From contig NZ_CP040763.1 of assembly GCF_004683865.2 (NCBI RefSeq), positions 196,426 through 260,425 on the forward strand: DNA of 64,000 nucleotides, written 5' to 3'. This DNA comes from Paracoccus liaowanqingii. Lineage in GTDB: Bacteria; Pseudomonadota; Alphaproteobacteria; Rhodobacterales; Rhodobacteraceae. Below are positions 7,643 to 16,690 of this stretch, piece by piece; position 1 is the stretch's first letter, and each line of letters opens with the position of its first letter. The translations under genes were made by a program, and so were the position numbers. Below the pieces are notes generated by a model, which made no database searches, was not told the DNA's origin, and saw only the letters and a program-made list of their open reading frames with translations.

Positions 7643-8695
7643 ATGCAAGCTAAGATTCTTCCGACACGGAAAAGTGCAGAGGCGGCTCTGGAAGTTCTAC
7701 GGATCTATACCGAAACGGCAACGGACGACGATCTGAACCAACTGGAATTGTCCAAAATTCATCCTGCCTTGAGTCGAGTATACCCCGAGGAATTTAAGCC
7801 AGATCCCAAATATCTAACCGGATTACCGGATCTGCAGAATGGTCCATCAAGCTTAATTGTGGGAGCAAAGACTGCGATACATCATGTCGGCATATCAAAC
7901 TTTCGATTGCCAATTCGCTACCGTCGCAAAAATGGCAGCGATATCGAAATTGAAACATCTGTAACTGGTACCGTGAGTCTAGCTGCAGAGAAAAAAGGCA
8001 TCAATATGAGCCGCATCATGCGGTCGTTTTATGCCCACGCGTCATACGGACATTCGTTAGAAGTGATAGAGAAAGCTATCGATAGCTACAAAGATGATAT
8101 CGACAGTTTCGACGCAAGAATTCAGTTAAGTTTCTCATTTCCTATGCAGATTAAATCATTAAGATCGAACTTGGTTGGCTGGCAATACTATGATATTTCC
8201 CTCGAATTAGTTGATTTCGCGGGTCTCCGCAAAAAGATGATCCATCTGGATTACGTCTACTCATCCACATGCCCCTGCTCGTTAGAACTGTCAGAACATG
8301 CACGACAGACGCGGCAACAGCTGGCAACTCCACATTCACAGCGTTCGGTTGCGCGATTATCTTTAGAGTTATCTAGGGAGCAACTCTGGTTTGAGGATTT
8401 GGTGCAAATGGCGCGACTAGCCGTGCCGACTGAGACGCAAGTAATGGTAAAACGCGAAGACGAACAGGCATTCGCCGAGCTAAATGCGGCGCACCCAATA
8501 TTTGTCGAGGATGCTGCAAGATCCTTTTACTCTGTCCTAGAACTGGACCCCCGCGTAAAAGATTTTCGTGTTGTTGCAAGCCATCAGGAGTCCTTGCATT
8601 CTCACGATGCCGTTTCGATTCTCACCAAAGGTCAGACGTTTGTCCAAGAAAGCTTGGATCCAAAGCTTTTTTCAACGTTGGTTCTCCGCAAATGA
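7643..8695 (+). CDS. folE2: GTP cyclohydrolase I type B (FolE2)
   Basis: 350 residues. It converts GTP to 7,8-dihydroneopterin triphosphate, the first step of folate and pterin synthesis, without needing Zn specifically. Family signatures are all present: NMSRIMR (121-127), STCPCS with the catalytic Cys (208-213), TPHSQRS (229-235), HPIFVEDAAR (284-293) and HQESLHSHDA (314-323). A GAAGG ribosome site lies 13 bp before the ATG. Codon use is AT-rich compared with the rest of the window, as in the next three genes, and IS remnants lie on both sides, so the gene looks acquired. It is most likely a second cyclohydrolase next to a chromosomal enzyme. With pruR and dcpA downstream it could supply the pterin they sense. 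Confidence 0.93.
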   Translation: MQAKILPTRKSAEAALEVLRIYTETATDDDLNQLELSKIHPALSRVYPEEFKPDPKYLTGLPDLQNGPSSLIVGAKTAIHHVGISNFRLPIRYRRKNGSDIEIETSVTGTVSLAAEKKGINMSRIMRSFYAHASYGHSLEVIEKAIDSYKDDIDSFDARIQLSFSFPMQIKSLRSNLVGWQYYDISLELVDFAGLRKKMIHLDYVYSSTCPCSLELSEHARQTRQQLATPHSQRSVARLSLELSREQLWFEDLVQMARLAVPTETQVMVKREDEQAFAELNAAHPIFVEDAARSFYSVLELDPRVKDFRVVASHQESLHSHDAVSILTKGQTFVQESLDPKLFSTLVLRK

Positions 8696-8857
8696 GTCAG
8701 ATAGATAAATTATCAAATATCCGAATACTACTAAAAAAGTAACATTAAAAATATTGGACCCGGGTTTTCGCTCTTAGAGCCAACGCTATAGCGCGCCCCT
8801 CTAGAATATTTGTCGCCGCCAGATGAGTTAAGACCACCTCGGACAGGAGTATCAAAA

Positions 8858-9364
8858 ATGCGCGTGTTTAGAGTCTGCTGCCTAGTGATTGCAGTTTCAT
8901 GGGCCGGCGGAGTGGCCTACTCCGAGGACATTCCGCTACCCGAAGGCGATATCATATTGAAGGTGTCAGGAGCGATTGAAAACACAAACTTAGGCGACAC
9001 CGTGCAATTTGATCGAGAGATGCTGGAAAAGATTGGCATGGTAGATCTGGTTACTGCAACACCGTGGCACGACGGGCGTATATCTTTCTCGGGCGTGCCT
9101 TTAGGAAATCTCCTCGATTTTGTCGGATCTCAGGGAGAAACAATCGTTGCCGTGGCGCTCAACGACTATGAAGTTGAAATACCAGTCTCAGATGCTTTCG
9201 ACACCGGAGTAATTCTGGCCCTCGAGATGAACGGTGAGGTCATGAGTGTACGTGATAAGGGGCCAGTATTCGTCATCTATCCATACGACAGTTCCGAAAA
9301 ATTGAATAGTCAGACTTATTTTTCACGTTCGGCCTGGCAAGTCGCACACCTTATAATTAGGTAG
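8858..9364 (+). CDS. pruR: PruR-like periplasmic pterin-binding protein (SUOX/molybdopterin-oxidoreductase fold)
   Basis: 168 residues from the ATG at 8858 (AGGAG 8 bp upstream; an earlier ATG at 8810 was rejected). A signal peptide (about residues 1-23, ending near VAYSE) predicts periplasmic location. The mature part resembles the sulfite-oxidase molybdopterin-binding domain: ILKVSGAIENTNLGD, FSGVPLGNLLDFVG, VALNDYEVEIPVSD, LALEMNGEVM, GPVFVIYPYD. The mature protein has no Cys, so the Cys that ligates Mo in true enzymes is absent; binding of a free pterin, not catalysis, is expected. In Agrobacterium tumefaciens, PruR of this fold binds a pterin and controls the neighbouring DcpA. The next gene starts only 5 bp downstream and is a DcpA-like enzyme, which supports the assignment. 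Confidence 0.72.
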   Translation: MRVFRVCCLVIAVSWAGGVAYSEDIPLPEGDIILKVSGAIENTNLGDTVQFDREMLEKIGMVDLVTATPWHDGRISFSGVPLGNLLDFVGSQGETIVAVALNDYEVEIPVSDAFDTGVILALEMNGEVMSVRDKGPVFVIYPYDSSEKLNSQTYFSRSAWQVAHLIIR

Positions 9365-9369
9365 AGATC

Positions 9370-11328
9370 TTGAGACGTATATTGTACGCTTTGGTCTTTC
9401 TTTTTGCAGGAGCGACGCTTTATCTGTTGTCGTCTGTAGGTGAGCGGCACGATATACTCCGACAGGTTGTTCACCATAACGATGCTTGGGCGGTCAGTCA
9501 GACTGTGCAGGAAGTTCTTCGATTGGAAAGTAATGTTGCGGTAGGTTTGCTTAACGATCAGGAACTAAATGACGCGGAGACCGTCCTTAGACTGGATATC
9601 GTCTTCAGCAGGTTGGCATCCCTGTACGAGGGAACACTTAACACCTTCCTTAAGGAGGTTCCGGCGCGAGAGGAAACAATTCAGGAGCTTCAAACGATCC
9701 TAAATGAGCTCGACCAAAACTTGAATAGCAACAACAGGGTTGAAACAATCGCAACCCTGACTGAATTGAACTCAATAATTAGCGATATTACAAGATTTTC
9801 CTCTCAGGCCGTTCAGCAAAGCTGGGCATCGGTAGATGAAAATCTAAATGATCTGGATTCTCTCCATGAGGTCTTCGGATATGTTGTTGCCTTTTTTATT
9901 CTGTGCTGGTGTATCTTATTAGCTGTACTGCTTCGCCAGAATTATTTGCTCGATAACGCTCAAAGGAGAACTGAAGATTTAAATGAAACACTGATCTCGA
10001 CAGGACTGGAACTGAGTAATAAAAATCAACTTCTCGAGTATGCGGCACATCATGATCCGCTTACCGACCTGCCCAACCGAACTCCACTGTGGAGCATGCT
10101 TGAAGAGAGCTTGTCCAATGTGGCCACTGAACCCGATAAGATAGCATTGCTTCTTATAGATCTGGACGATTTCAAGTGCGTTAACGACACCTTTGGTCAC
10201 GATACCGGAGATTCTCTTCTTTGCCAAGTAAGCGATCGGTTGCGGAATATGACCCATTCGCCCCTCATGTTTTCCCGCCTTGGTGGAGATGAATTTGCGT
10301 GCGTGCTTTGTCATAGATCCCTTGACGAGGCAGTTTGGTATGCACGCGATCTGGTTTCGGCCATTTCTGCCCCGTACCTCATCGCTGGTAGGCAGATCAA
10401 AATCGGATGCTCGATCGGCGTCGCGACTGTCCCTGCGGGTTCAAACGACATGACAGCTCAGACAATGTTCAAGTTCGCAGATATTGCCCTGTATCGTGCT
10501 AAGGCCTCTGATCTTGATAGGGTTTGTCTGTTTGAATATTACATGGCCCAAGAGTTTGATGACCGCAAGCAGTTTGAAACTGATCTTATCCTGGCGATTC
10601 AGGCCGGAAAAATCGATGTAAATTATCAAACCCAGATCGATCTCCAATCGATGGAAATTCGTGGCATGGAAGCCCTCGCCCGTTGGACGCATTCCGTACG
10701 AGGGTCAATACCTCCCTCCGACTTCATAGCCATTGCCGAGGAGATTGGGGTCGTTCAAGATTTGGGGCTTTTGGTTCTGACCAAGGCCTGCATTGAGGCA
10801 TGCACGTGGAAGCAGCCAACAAAACTGGCAGTCAATGTCTCGCCAATACAGCTTCAAGACCCGGATTTTATCATCTCAGTCAAGCATGTTCTGTCCAAAA
10901 CAGGGCTGGATCCGCGACGATTGGAATTAGAGATTACCGAATCAGCCCTTTTGGAAGATCAGAACGACTTGGCATGCGTGCTCAGTCAACTCAGATCTTT
11001 TGGAATTTCCGTGGCGATTGATGACTTCGGAAAGGGTCACTCATCCCTGGCTCGGCTTCGCAGCCTTCCATTCGATACCATAAAACTTGACAAAAGTTTT
11101 GTAAGAGGGATTACAAAGGACAAGGAAGCTCAGGATTTTTTGAAAATGGTGAGTGATCTTGGTGGCCTTTTGAGGAAAGAAGTCATCATCGAAGGGATCG
11201 AAACCGAGGAGGAGCACAATATTGTACGTCAGCTTCATTGCGATGTCGCCCAGGGGTTTTTATTTGGACGGCCTGTAGCGAATTCGCAGCTCGGTCACCT
11301 CCGGAGTATCGCGTTACAGTTCGGATAA
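9370..11328 (+). CDS. dcpA: DcpA-like dual diguanylate cyclase/phosphodiesterase (GGDEF-EAL)
   Basis: 652 residues from a TTG start at 9370, 5 bp after pruR, so translation is probably coupled. TM1 is at about 4-23, a helical periplasmic sensor at about 24-168, TM2 at about 169-188, GGDEF at about 225-395 and EAL at about 405-645. GGDEF (305-309) is intact; no RxxD inhibitory site precedes it. EAL residues are present: EAL 434-436, Asn in VNVSP, Glu in ITES, DDFG 551-554, Lys in IKLDKS, EGIET 608-612, QGF 628-630. Both activities are therefore possible. In A. tumefaciens the homologous enzyme switches between making and degrading c-di-GMP when pterin-loaded PruR contacts its periplasmic domain, controlling surface attachment. 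The same role is inferred here. Confidence 0.85.
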   Translation: MRRILYALVFLFAGATLYLLSSVGERHDILRQVVHHNDAWAVSQTVQEVLRLESNVAVGLLNDQELNDAETVLRLDIVFSRLASLYEGTLNTFLKEVPAREETIQELQTILNELDQNLNSNNRVETIATLTELNSIISDITRFSSQAVQQSWASVDENLNDLDSLHEVFGYVVAFFILCWCILLAVLLRQNYLLDNAQRRTEDLNETLISTGLELSNKNQLLEYAAHHDPLTDLPNRTPLWSMLEESLSNVATEPDKIALLLIDLDDFKCVNDTFGHDTGDSLLCQVSDRLRNMTHSPLMFSRLGGDEFACVLCHRSLDEAVWYARDLVSAISAPYLIAGRQIKIGCSIGVATVPAGSNDMTAQTMFKFADIALYRAKASDLDRVCLFEYYMAQEFDDRKQFETDLILAIQAGKIDVNYQTQIDLQSMEIRGMEALARWTHSVRGSIPPSDFIAIAEEIGVVQDLGLLVLTKACIEACTWKQPTKLAVNVSPIQLQDPDFIISVKHVLSKTGLDPRRLELEITESALLEDQNDLACVLSQLRSFGISVAIDDFGKGHSSLARLRSLPFDTIKLDKSFVRGITKDKEAQDFLKMVSDLGGLLRKEVIIEGIETEEEHNIVRQLHCDVAQGFLFGRPVANSQLGHLRSIALQFG

Positions 11329-11362
11329 GCAATATAATGAGCTTCAGGAAGAGCCTAGGAAG

Positions 11363-12049
11363 ATGCATTTTATACTTCATGACGTTACTATTCCCCTCGA
11401 TAAAATTTACGTCTCTGATGTCATATTGAATTATATCATTTCAGGGCAATACGAAGCTAAAGAAGCGCGCATAGCACACAGTCTTTTAAAGAAAGGCGAT
11501 CGTGTTCTTGAGCTTGGGGCAGGTCTTGGGATCATTACAGCCGTAATGGCTAAATCACCTAGCGTGTTTATTTGGGCATTTGATGCAAATCCTGATATTG
11601 TTGAGCTCGGGCGTGTAGTTCTCGAAGAAAATGGCATCAACAATGTCGAGTATAGCCAAGGTTTACTTTCCGCAGGAAATTCTAAAGATCATGCATTTTA
11701 TGTGAGGCGAGATTTTTGGATGTCTTCGATGCTAGAAGAGCAAGGACCTTTCGATAAAGTTGTCATCCTGCAGTCGTCGGATATTGACTGCTTTATCGAG
11801 AATAAATCCATAAATGTCGTCGTACTAGATATCGAGGGAGCCGAACGCGAGCTTCTGTCGAATGCAAGCCTTAAAGGGGTGGATCGCGTTTTCCTCGAGA
11901 CTCATGACCACTTATATGGTCTGGCAGGCATTCGGGATATTTTCTTGGCAATGGAAGCCCGGGGGTTTGTCTATGACCCTCGATCTTCCTCTGGCCCGTG
12001 CATCCTTTTTCGGAAGGATGACGGGGTTATAATGCCTTACGCTGATTGA
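11363..12049 (+). CDS. FkbM-family SAM-dependent methyltransferase
   Basis: 228 residues. A SAM-binding motif I (RVLELGAGLGI, about 46-57), an acidic residue ending strand 2 (FDANPDIV) and the FkbM-type motif VVVLDIEGAERELL (about 153-167) identify the family, whose members O-methylate sugars, polyketides or lipids. The ribosome site AGGAAG precedes the ATG at 11363. It lies 34 bp after dcpA on the same strand and shares the AT-rich composition of the island, so it may belong to the same transcript. The acceptor is unknown; a cell-surface polysaccharide is a reasonable guess given the c-di-GMP gene next to it. The gene ends just before an IS5-type remnant and appears complete. Confidence 0.78.
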   Translation: MHFILHDVTIPLDKIYVSDVILNYIISGQYEAKEARIAHSLLKKGDRVLELGAGLGIITAVMAKSPSVFIWAFDANPDIVELGRVVLEENGINNVEYSQGLLSAGNSKDHAFYVRRDFWMSSMLEEQGPFDKVVILQSSDIDCFIENKSINVVVLDIEGAERELLSNASLKGVDRVFLETHDHLYGLAGIRDIFLAMEARGFVYDPRSSSGPCILFRKDDGVIMPYAD

Positions 12050-12054
12050 TTCTT

Positions 12055-12402
12055 AAGGGCACCTCGAAGAATTGCCTGACCCGTCTTGCTGCGGTATGAG
12101 TGAGGGTGATCGGCGGCTTGGATTTTGACGATGGCGCAGCTGGGTTTCTTTGATCTTTCGGACCGCTACGCGAGCCTGGACGCCAAGAGGGACCCACTGG
12201 TCGAAATCGACGTTGTCGTGCCGTGGGATGAGTTCCGCCCGACGCTGGAGCGTGTCTGGCGCAAGCCGGATGCAGAGCGCAAGTCACGTGCCGGGCGCAA
12301 ACCCATGGATGCCGTGCTGATGTTCAAGACACTGGTGCTGGGCGCGCTTTACAACCTGTCCGACGACCAGATCGAGTATCAGGTGCGCGACCGTCTGTCG
12401 TT
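12055..12402 (+). mobile_element. IS5-type element, left part only
   Basis: Begins near the inverted-repeat-like GGGCACCTCGAAGAA and is cut at 12402 by the left end of IS3 copy 1. The rest of the element was not found in the window. Confidence 0.6.
12131..12402 (+). pseudogene. IS5-type transposase, N-terminal fragment
   Basis: The ATG at 12131 starts MAQLGFFDLSDRYASLDAK, then AGRKPMDAVLMFKTLVLGALYNLSDDQIEYQVRDRLSF in two adjoining blocks. This is the N-terminal half of IS5-group transposases of the GFFDL type. The sequence breaks off at DRLSF, exactly where IS3 copy 1 begins; the catalytic part is missing. Confidence 0.75.
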
Positions 12403-13708
12403 TGCTCTGCCCCCTAAAAACTGGACCGTTTGAAACTGGAGTTTTCGGCTAACCTTCCCTGGCTGGGAGAGGAGCTGAGAACGATGAAGGCATCGAGGTT
12501 CACGGAGGCGCAGAAGGCGTTTGTCCTGAAGCAGGGTGAGGAAGGCACGCCGGTGGCCGAGGTCTGCCGCAAGGCGGGGATCAGCCAGGCGACCTACTTC
12601 AATTGGAAGAAGCGGTATGGCGGTTTGCTGCCGGACGAGATGCGCCGGCTGAAGGCACTGGAAGACGAGAACAGCCGGTTGAAGAAGATTGTGGCCGACC
12701 TGACCCTCGACCGGGAGATGTTGCGAGGCACGTCATCCGCCGAAAGCTCGTTCGCCAGCCGGCTTGAACCGGTGGCGCCTGCTGGCTCACCCTGCCCGGA
12801 CACGGGAACTGGTTGACGGGATGTTGGTGGGCTGGGGCATATCGATCCGCCGGGCATGTGAGGCCCTGCGCTTTGACCCGTCGAGCTACCACTACAAGTC
12901 CCGCCGAACCGGGCAGGCCGCATTGGAACTGAGGATCCGGGAGATTTGCGAAACACGGGTGCGCTACGGATATCGGCGTGTCCATGTCTTGCTGCGACGG
13001 GAGGGCTGGCAGGTGAACATCAAGAAGACGCGCAGGATCTACAATGAGTTGGGTCTGCAGCTGAGGAACAAGAATCCAAGACGTCGGGTGAAGGCGAAGC
13101 TGCGCGATGATCGCCAGGAGGCAGTCGGACCGAACGATGTCTGGGCCATGGATTTTGTTCATGACCAACTCGCCCTCGGCAACAAGCTGCGGATTCTGAC
13201 GATCGTGGATACGCATTCCCGTTTTTGTCCAGCAGTCGACCCGCGCTTCGCTTACCGCGGTGAGGATGTGGTCCGGACACTGGAACGGGTCTGTGCCGAG
13301 GTCGGCTATCCCAGGACGATCCGGGTCGACGATGGCGAGCCGAATTTATCTCTCGCGATCTCGACCTGTGGGCTTATGCCAACGACGTTACCTTGGACTT
13401 CTCACGCCCTGGAAAGCCTACTGACAATGGCTTCATCGAGGCGTTCAACAGCAAGCTTCGGTCCGAATGCCTGAACGCGCGTCGCCATTGCCGCTCGGAC
13501 CAATGGCGCGACAATGGCAACTTCATGAGCTTTGTGGACGCGCAGGAAAAACTGGAGACTTGGCGTAGGCACTACAACGAGGACCGACCTCATAGTGCGA
13601 TCGGATATAACGTCCCGATCGCCCTGCATTATCCCGGCGGCGCAGCCAGCCCGTCGCCATGACCGAGCCGGAAAACTCCAGCATCCGGCGGTCCAAGGTT
13701 GGGGAGCA
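12403..13708 (+). mobile_element. IS3-family (IS407-like) element, copy 1
   Basis: About 1306 bp, from TGCTCTGCCCC (12403) to GGGGAGCA (13708), with the TG...CA ends of the IS3 family. It carries orfA and orfB. No matching target duplication is seen: the left flank is an IS5 remnant, and the right flank is the end of an unidentified frame followed by an MFS gene. Copy 2 (16837-18059) is inverted, so recombination between the copies may have shuffled the flanks. Confidence 0.75.
12484..13662 (+). pseudogene. IS3-family transposase orfA-orfB, copy 1, frameshifted
   Basis: orfA (ATG at 12484) has the helix-turn-helix FTEAQKAFVLKQ and a leucine-zipper-like LKALEDENSRLKK. Near 12723 it has about 2 extra bases (TTGCGAGGCACG versus CTGCAGGATG in copy 2), which changes the expected DREMLQDVIRRKL end. 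orfB (from 12764) has the rve core with Asp in WAMDFVHD, but about 2 extra bases near 13335-13343 shift the frame between the second Asp (IRVDDG) and the Glu of DNGFIEAFNSKLR, which reappears in another frame (13393-13662). The same orfB shift is in copy 2. A functional fusion protein is unlikely. Confidence 0.75.
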
Positions 13709-13806
13709 GCGCACGGAGATGCTGTCGCAAACCGTCCTGACCGTGACGCGGACCGACCGTATCGTGACCAGATAGGCGAGACAGGCAGCGGATAGGACAG
13801 CCCACA

Positions 13807-14323
13807 ATGATGACCGTGTTGTCGAGTGTCTGGGCCCTGCTGCTGGGGATCGTGCTGATCATGCTGGGCAACGGCATGCATTTCACGCTGATCGGCCTGC
13901 GCGGCGGCCTGGAGGGGTTCTCGTCGGTCGAGCTGGCGATCGTCACCTCGGGCTATTTCATGGGCTTCCTGTCGGGGGCGCGCGCCACGCCGGTGATGAT
14001 CCGCCGCGTCGGTCATGTGCGCGTCTTCGCGGCGCTTGGCAGCCTGATGTCGGCGGCGCTGATCGCCTTTCCCCTGCTGACCGAGCCTTGGGCCTGGACC
14101 CTCCTGCGTCTGCTGGTCGGGTTCTGCATGTCGGGCGTCTATGTCGCGGCCGAAAGCTGGTTGAACGCGGCCTCGACCAACCAGACGCGCGGCAAGGTGC
14201 TGTCGGCCTACATGATCGCGCAGACCCTGGGCATCATCGGGGCGCAGGGGCTGCTGACCCTGGGCGATGCGGGCACATCGGTGCTGTTCATCGGCGCGTC
14301 GATCCTGGTCTCGGTGTCCTTCG
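13807..14323 (+). pseudogene. MFS transporter, N-terminal half, truncated by IS21
   Basis: The first ~172 residues show about six membrane helices: a start MMTVLSSVWALLLGIVLIML, a GYFMGFLSGARATPVMIRRVGHVRVF loop typical of YcaD-type MFS proteins, and VAAESWLNAASTNQTRGKVLS. Full-length members have about 400 residues and 12 helices. The frame leaves the family at SVSF, precisely where the IS21 end begins (14324), so the second half is lost. Before it, 13709-13775 holds the end of an unidentified plus-strand frame (LSQTVLTVTRTDRIVTR, then stop), truncated by the IS3 element. Confidence 0.8.
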
Positions 14324-14441
14324 TGAGAACGGCGGTGCAAAAATCGGCCACGGTAGCGGCGGGATGACCCTGCTGCGGGCGGCGTAAAAGTCGTCCACCT
14401 TTACCCTTTCTGGCGACAGGGAGGGCGGGAGGATTTTCACC

Positions 14442-15929
14442 GTGGACTTGTATCGTAGAGTGCGATTGGCCTGTGCCGAGGGGATGAGCCAGCGCGAGGC
14501 AGCGCGTCATTTCAACATCGCGCGCGACAGCGTAGCCAAGATGATGACGTTCTCGGTTCCGCCCGGATATCGGCGGACGGCCCCTGTGAAGCGGCCGAAG
14601 CTGGATGCCTACACCGGGATCATCGACGGCTGGCTGGAGGGCGATCGGGAGGTCCATCGCAAGCAGAGGCATACGGCGAAGCGGGTGTTCGAGCGGCTTC
14701 GCGATGAGCACGGGTTCGCCGGCGGCTACACGATCGTGAAGGACTACATGCGGGAGCGCGAACGGCGCGGCCGCGAGATGTTCGTGCCGCTGGCACACCC
14801 GCCCGGACATGCCCAGGCCGACTTCGGCGAGGCGGTGGCCATCATCGACAGTGTCGAGCAGAAGGCGCATTTCTTCGTCATGGACCTTCCGCACGGCGAT
14901 GCCTGTTATGTCAGGGCCTATCCAGCGGCGACCGCGGAAGCCTGGGTTGACGGTCACGTCCAGGCCTTCGCATTCTTCGGCAAGGTGCCCGCATCGGTCC
15001 TCTACGACAACGACCGCTGCCTGGTTGCGAAGATCCTGCCGGACGGGGCGCGCCAGCGAGCCACGCTCTTCAACGGGTTCCTGTCGCATTACCTGTTCCG
15101 CGACCGCTACGGCCGCCCGGGCAAGGGGAACGACAAAGGTAACGCTGAGGGCTTGGTTGGCTACTCTCGCCGCAACTTCATGGTGCCGATCCCGCAGTTT
15201 GCGACTTGGGACGCGTTCAACGCCCATCTGGAGGCGCAATGCCGCAGGCGTCAGGGGGATGTCCTGCGCGGCCAGTCCGAGACGATCGGCCAGCGCCTTG
15301 GGCGGGATCTGGCTGCGATGTCCGACCAGCCGGCCGCACCGTTCGAAGCCTGCGATCAGGCCACTGGCCGGGTCAGCTCGCAGGCGCTGGTGCGTTACAA
15401 GACCAACGACTATTCGGTGCCGGTCGCTTACGGACACCGCGATGTCTGGATCAGGGGCTATGTCGCCGAGGTCGTGATCGGCTGCGGTGGCGAGGTCATC
15501 GCACGTCATCCCCGCTGCTATGACCGCGAGGACATGGTCTTCGATCCGGTGCACTATCTTCCGCTCATCGAGCGCAAGATCAACGCCCTGGACCAGGCGG
15601 CGCCCCTGGCCGAGTGGGATCTACCACCAGAGTTCGCGATCCTACGCCGACTGATGGAGGCGCGGATGAACAAAGTCGGACGCCGCGAGTATGTTCAGGT
15701 TTTACGCCTGCTCGAGACCTTCTGCCTCGACGACCTGCACGCCGCCGTGAAGAAGGCGCTGCAACTGGGTGCCGTCAGCTTCGATGCCGTTAAGCACCTT
15801 GTGCTCTGTCAGGTCGAAAGGCGTCCGCCGAAGCTGGACCTTGATGTCTACCCCTACCTGCCGCGCGCCAACGTCGCGACCACATCCGTGGCGAGCTACA
15901 TGTCCCTGCTGTCGGGAGATGTAGCATGA
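14442..15929 (+). CDS. istA: IS21-family transposase IstA
   Basis: 495 residues from a GTG at 14442, preceded by GGGAGG. It has an N-terminal helix-turn-helix (GMSQREAARHFNIARDSVAKMM), an rve-type DDE domain with Asp in HAQADFGEA and further conserved acidic residues (Asp in LYDNDRCLV, Glu in GNAEGLVGYSRRN), and a C-terminal Mu-transposase-like region (YSVPVAYGHRDVWIRGY). It is full length for IstA. It overlaps istB by 4 bp (ATGA), the classic translationally coupled arrangement. Confidence 0.93.
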   Translation: MDLYRRVRLACAEGMSQREAARHFNIARDSVAKMMTFSVPPGYRRTAPVKRPKLDAYTGIIDGWLEGDREVHRKQRHTAKRVFERLRDEHGFAGGYTIVKDYMRERERRGREMFVPLAHPPGHAQADFGEAVAIIDSVEQKAHFFVMDLPHGDACYVRAYPAATAEAWVDGHVQAFAFFGKVPASVLYDNDRCLVAKILPDGARQRATLFNGFLSHYLFRDRYGRPGKGNDKGNAEGLVGYSRRNFMVPIPQFATWDAFNAHLEAQCRRRQGDVLRGQSETIGQRLGRDLAAMSDQPAAPFEACDQATGRVSSQALVRYKTNDYSVPVAYGHRDVWIRGYVAEVVIGCGGEVIARHPRCYDREDMVFDPVHYLPLIERKINALDQAAPLAEWDLPPEFAILRRLMEARMNKVGRREYVQVLRLLETFCLDDLHAAVKKALQLGAVSFDAVKHLVLCQVERRPPKLDLDVYPYLPRANVATTSVASYMSLLSGDVA

Positions 15930-16690
15930 CTGAAGCCCCGAGGATCCTGCTCACCCACCATCTGAAAACGCTGAAGCTGCCGACGTTCCTGCGGGAGTAT
16001 GAGAAGGTTGCGCGCCAATGCGCCGCTGAAGGGCTGGACCATGTCCAGTTCCTGTCGCGCCTGGTCGAATTGGAACTGATCGACCGCGAGCGGCGGATGG
16101 TCGAGCGACGCATCAAGGCCGCGAAGTTCCCGACGACCAAGAGCCTCGACAGCTTCGACTTCAAGGCGATCCCCAAGCTCAACAAGATGCAGGTGCTGGA
16201 ATTGGCCCGCTGTGAATGGATCCTACGGCGCGAGAACGTCATCGCCCTCGGGCCGAGCGGCACGGGCAAGACCCATGTTGCCCTCGGACTGGGGCTGGCC
16301 GCCTGTCAGAAGGGCATGGCGGTCAGCTTCACCACCGCCGCGACGTTGGTCAACGAGCTGATGGAGGCCCGCGACGAACGCCGCCTGCTCCGCCTGCAAA
16401 AGCAGCTGGATGGCGTCAAGTTGCTCATCATCGATGAACCAGGCTTTGTGCCGCTGTCCAAGACCGGTGCCGAGCTCTTGTTCGAGCTCATCTCTCAGCG
16501 CTATGAGCGCGGTTCCAAGATGATCACCAGCAACCTGCCATTCGACGAATGGACTGAAACCTTCGGCACCGAACGCCTGACCGGCGCATTGCTCGATCGA
16601 CTGACCCACCACGTCAATATCCTCGAGATGAACGGCGACAGTTATCGGCTCGGACAAAGCCGCGCCCGAAAGGCCGAAGCAACCACATAA
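15926..16690 (+). CDS. istB: IS21-family helper ATPase IstB
   Basis: 254 residues, DnaC-like AAA+ ATPase that assists IstA in target choice. Walker A is GPSGTGKTH (about 110-118) and Walker B is LLIIDEPGF (about 166-174); the usual Walker B in IstB is DExG with Leu or Tyr following, and here Pro replaces it. An N-terminal helical IstB_IS21 domain precedes the ATPase. The start overlaps the istA stop by 4 bp. It appears complete. Confidence 0.93.
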   Translation: MTEAPRILLTHHLKTLKLPTFLREYEKVARQCAAEGLDHVQFLSRLVELELIDRERRMVERRIKAAKFPTTKSLDSFDFKAIPKLNKMQVLELARCEWILRRENVIALGPSGTGKTHVALGLGLAACQKGMAVSFTTAATLVNELMEARDERRLLRLQKQLDGVKLLIIDEPGFVPLSKTGAELLFELISQRYERGSKMITSNLPFDEWTETFGTERLTGALLDRLTHHVNILEMNGDSYRLGQSRARKAEATT

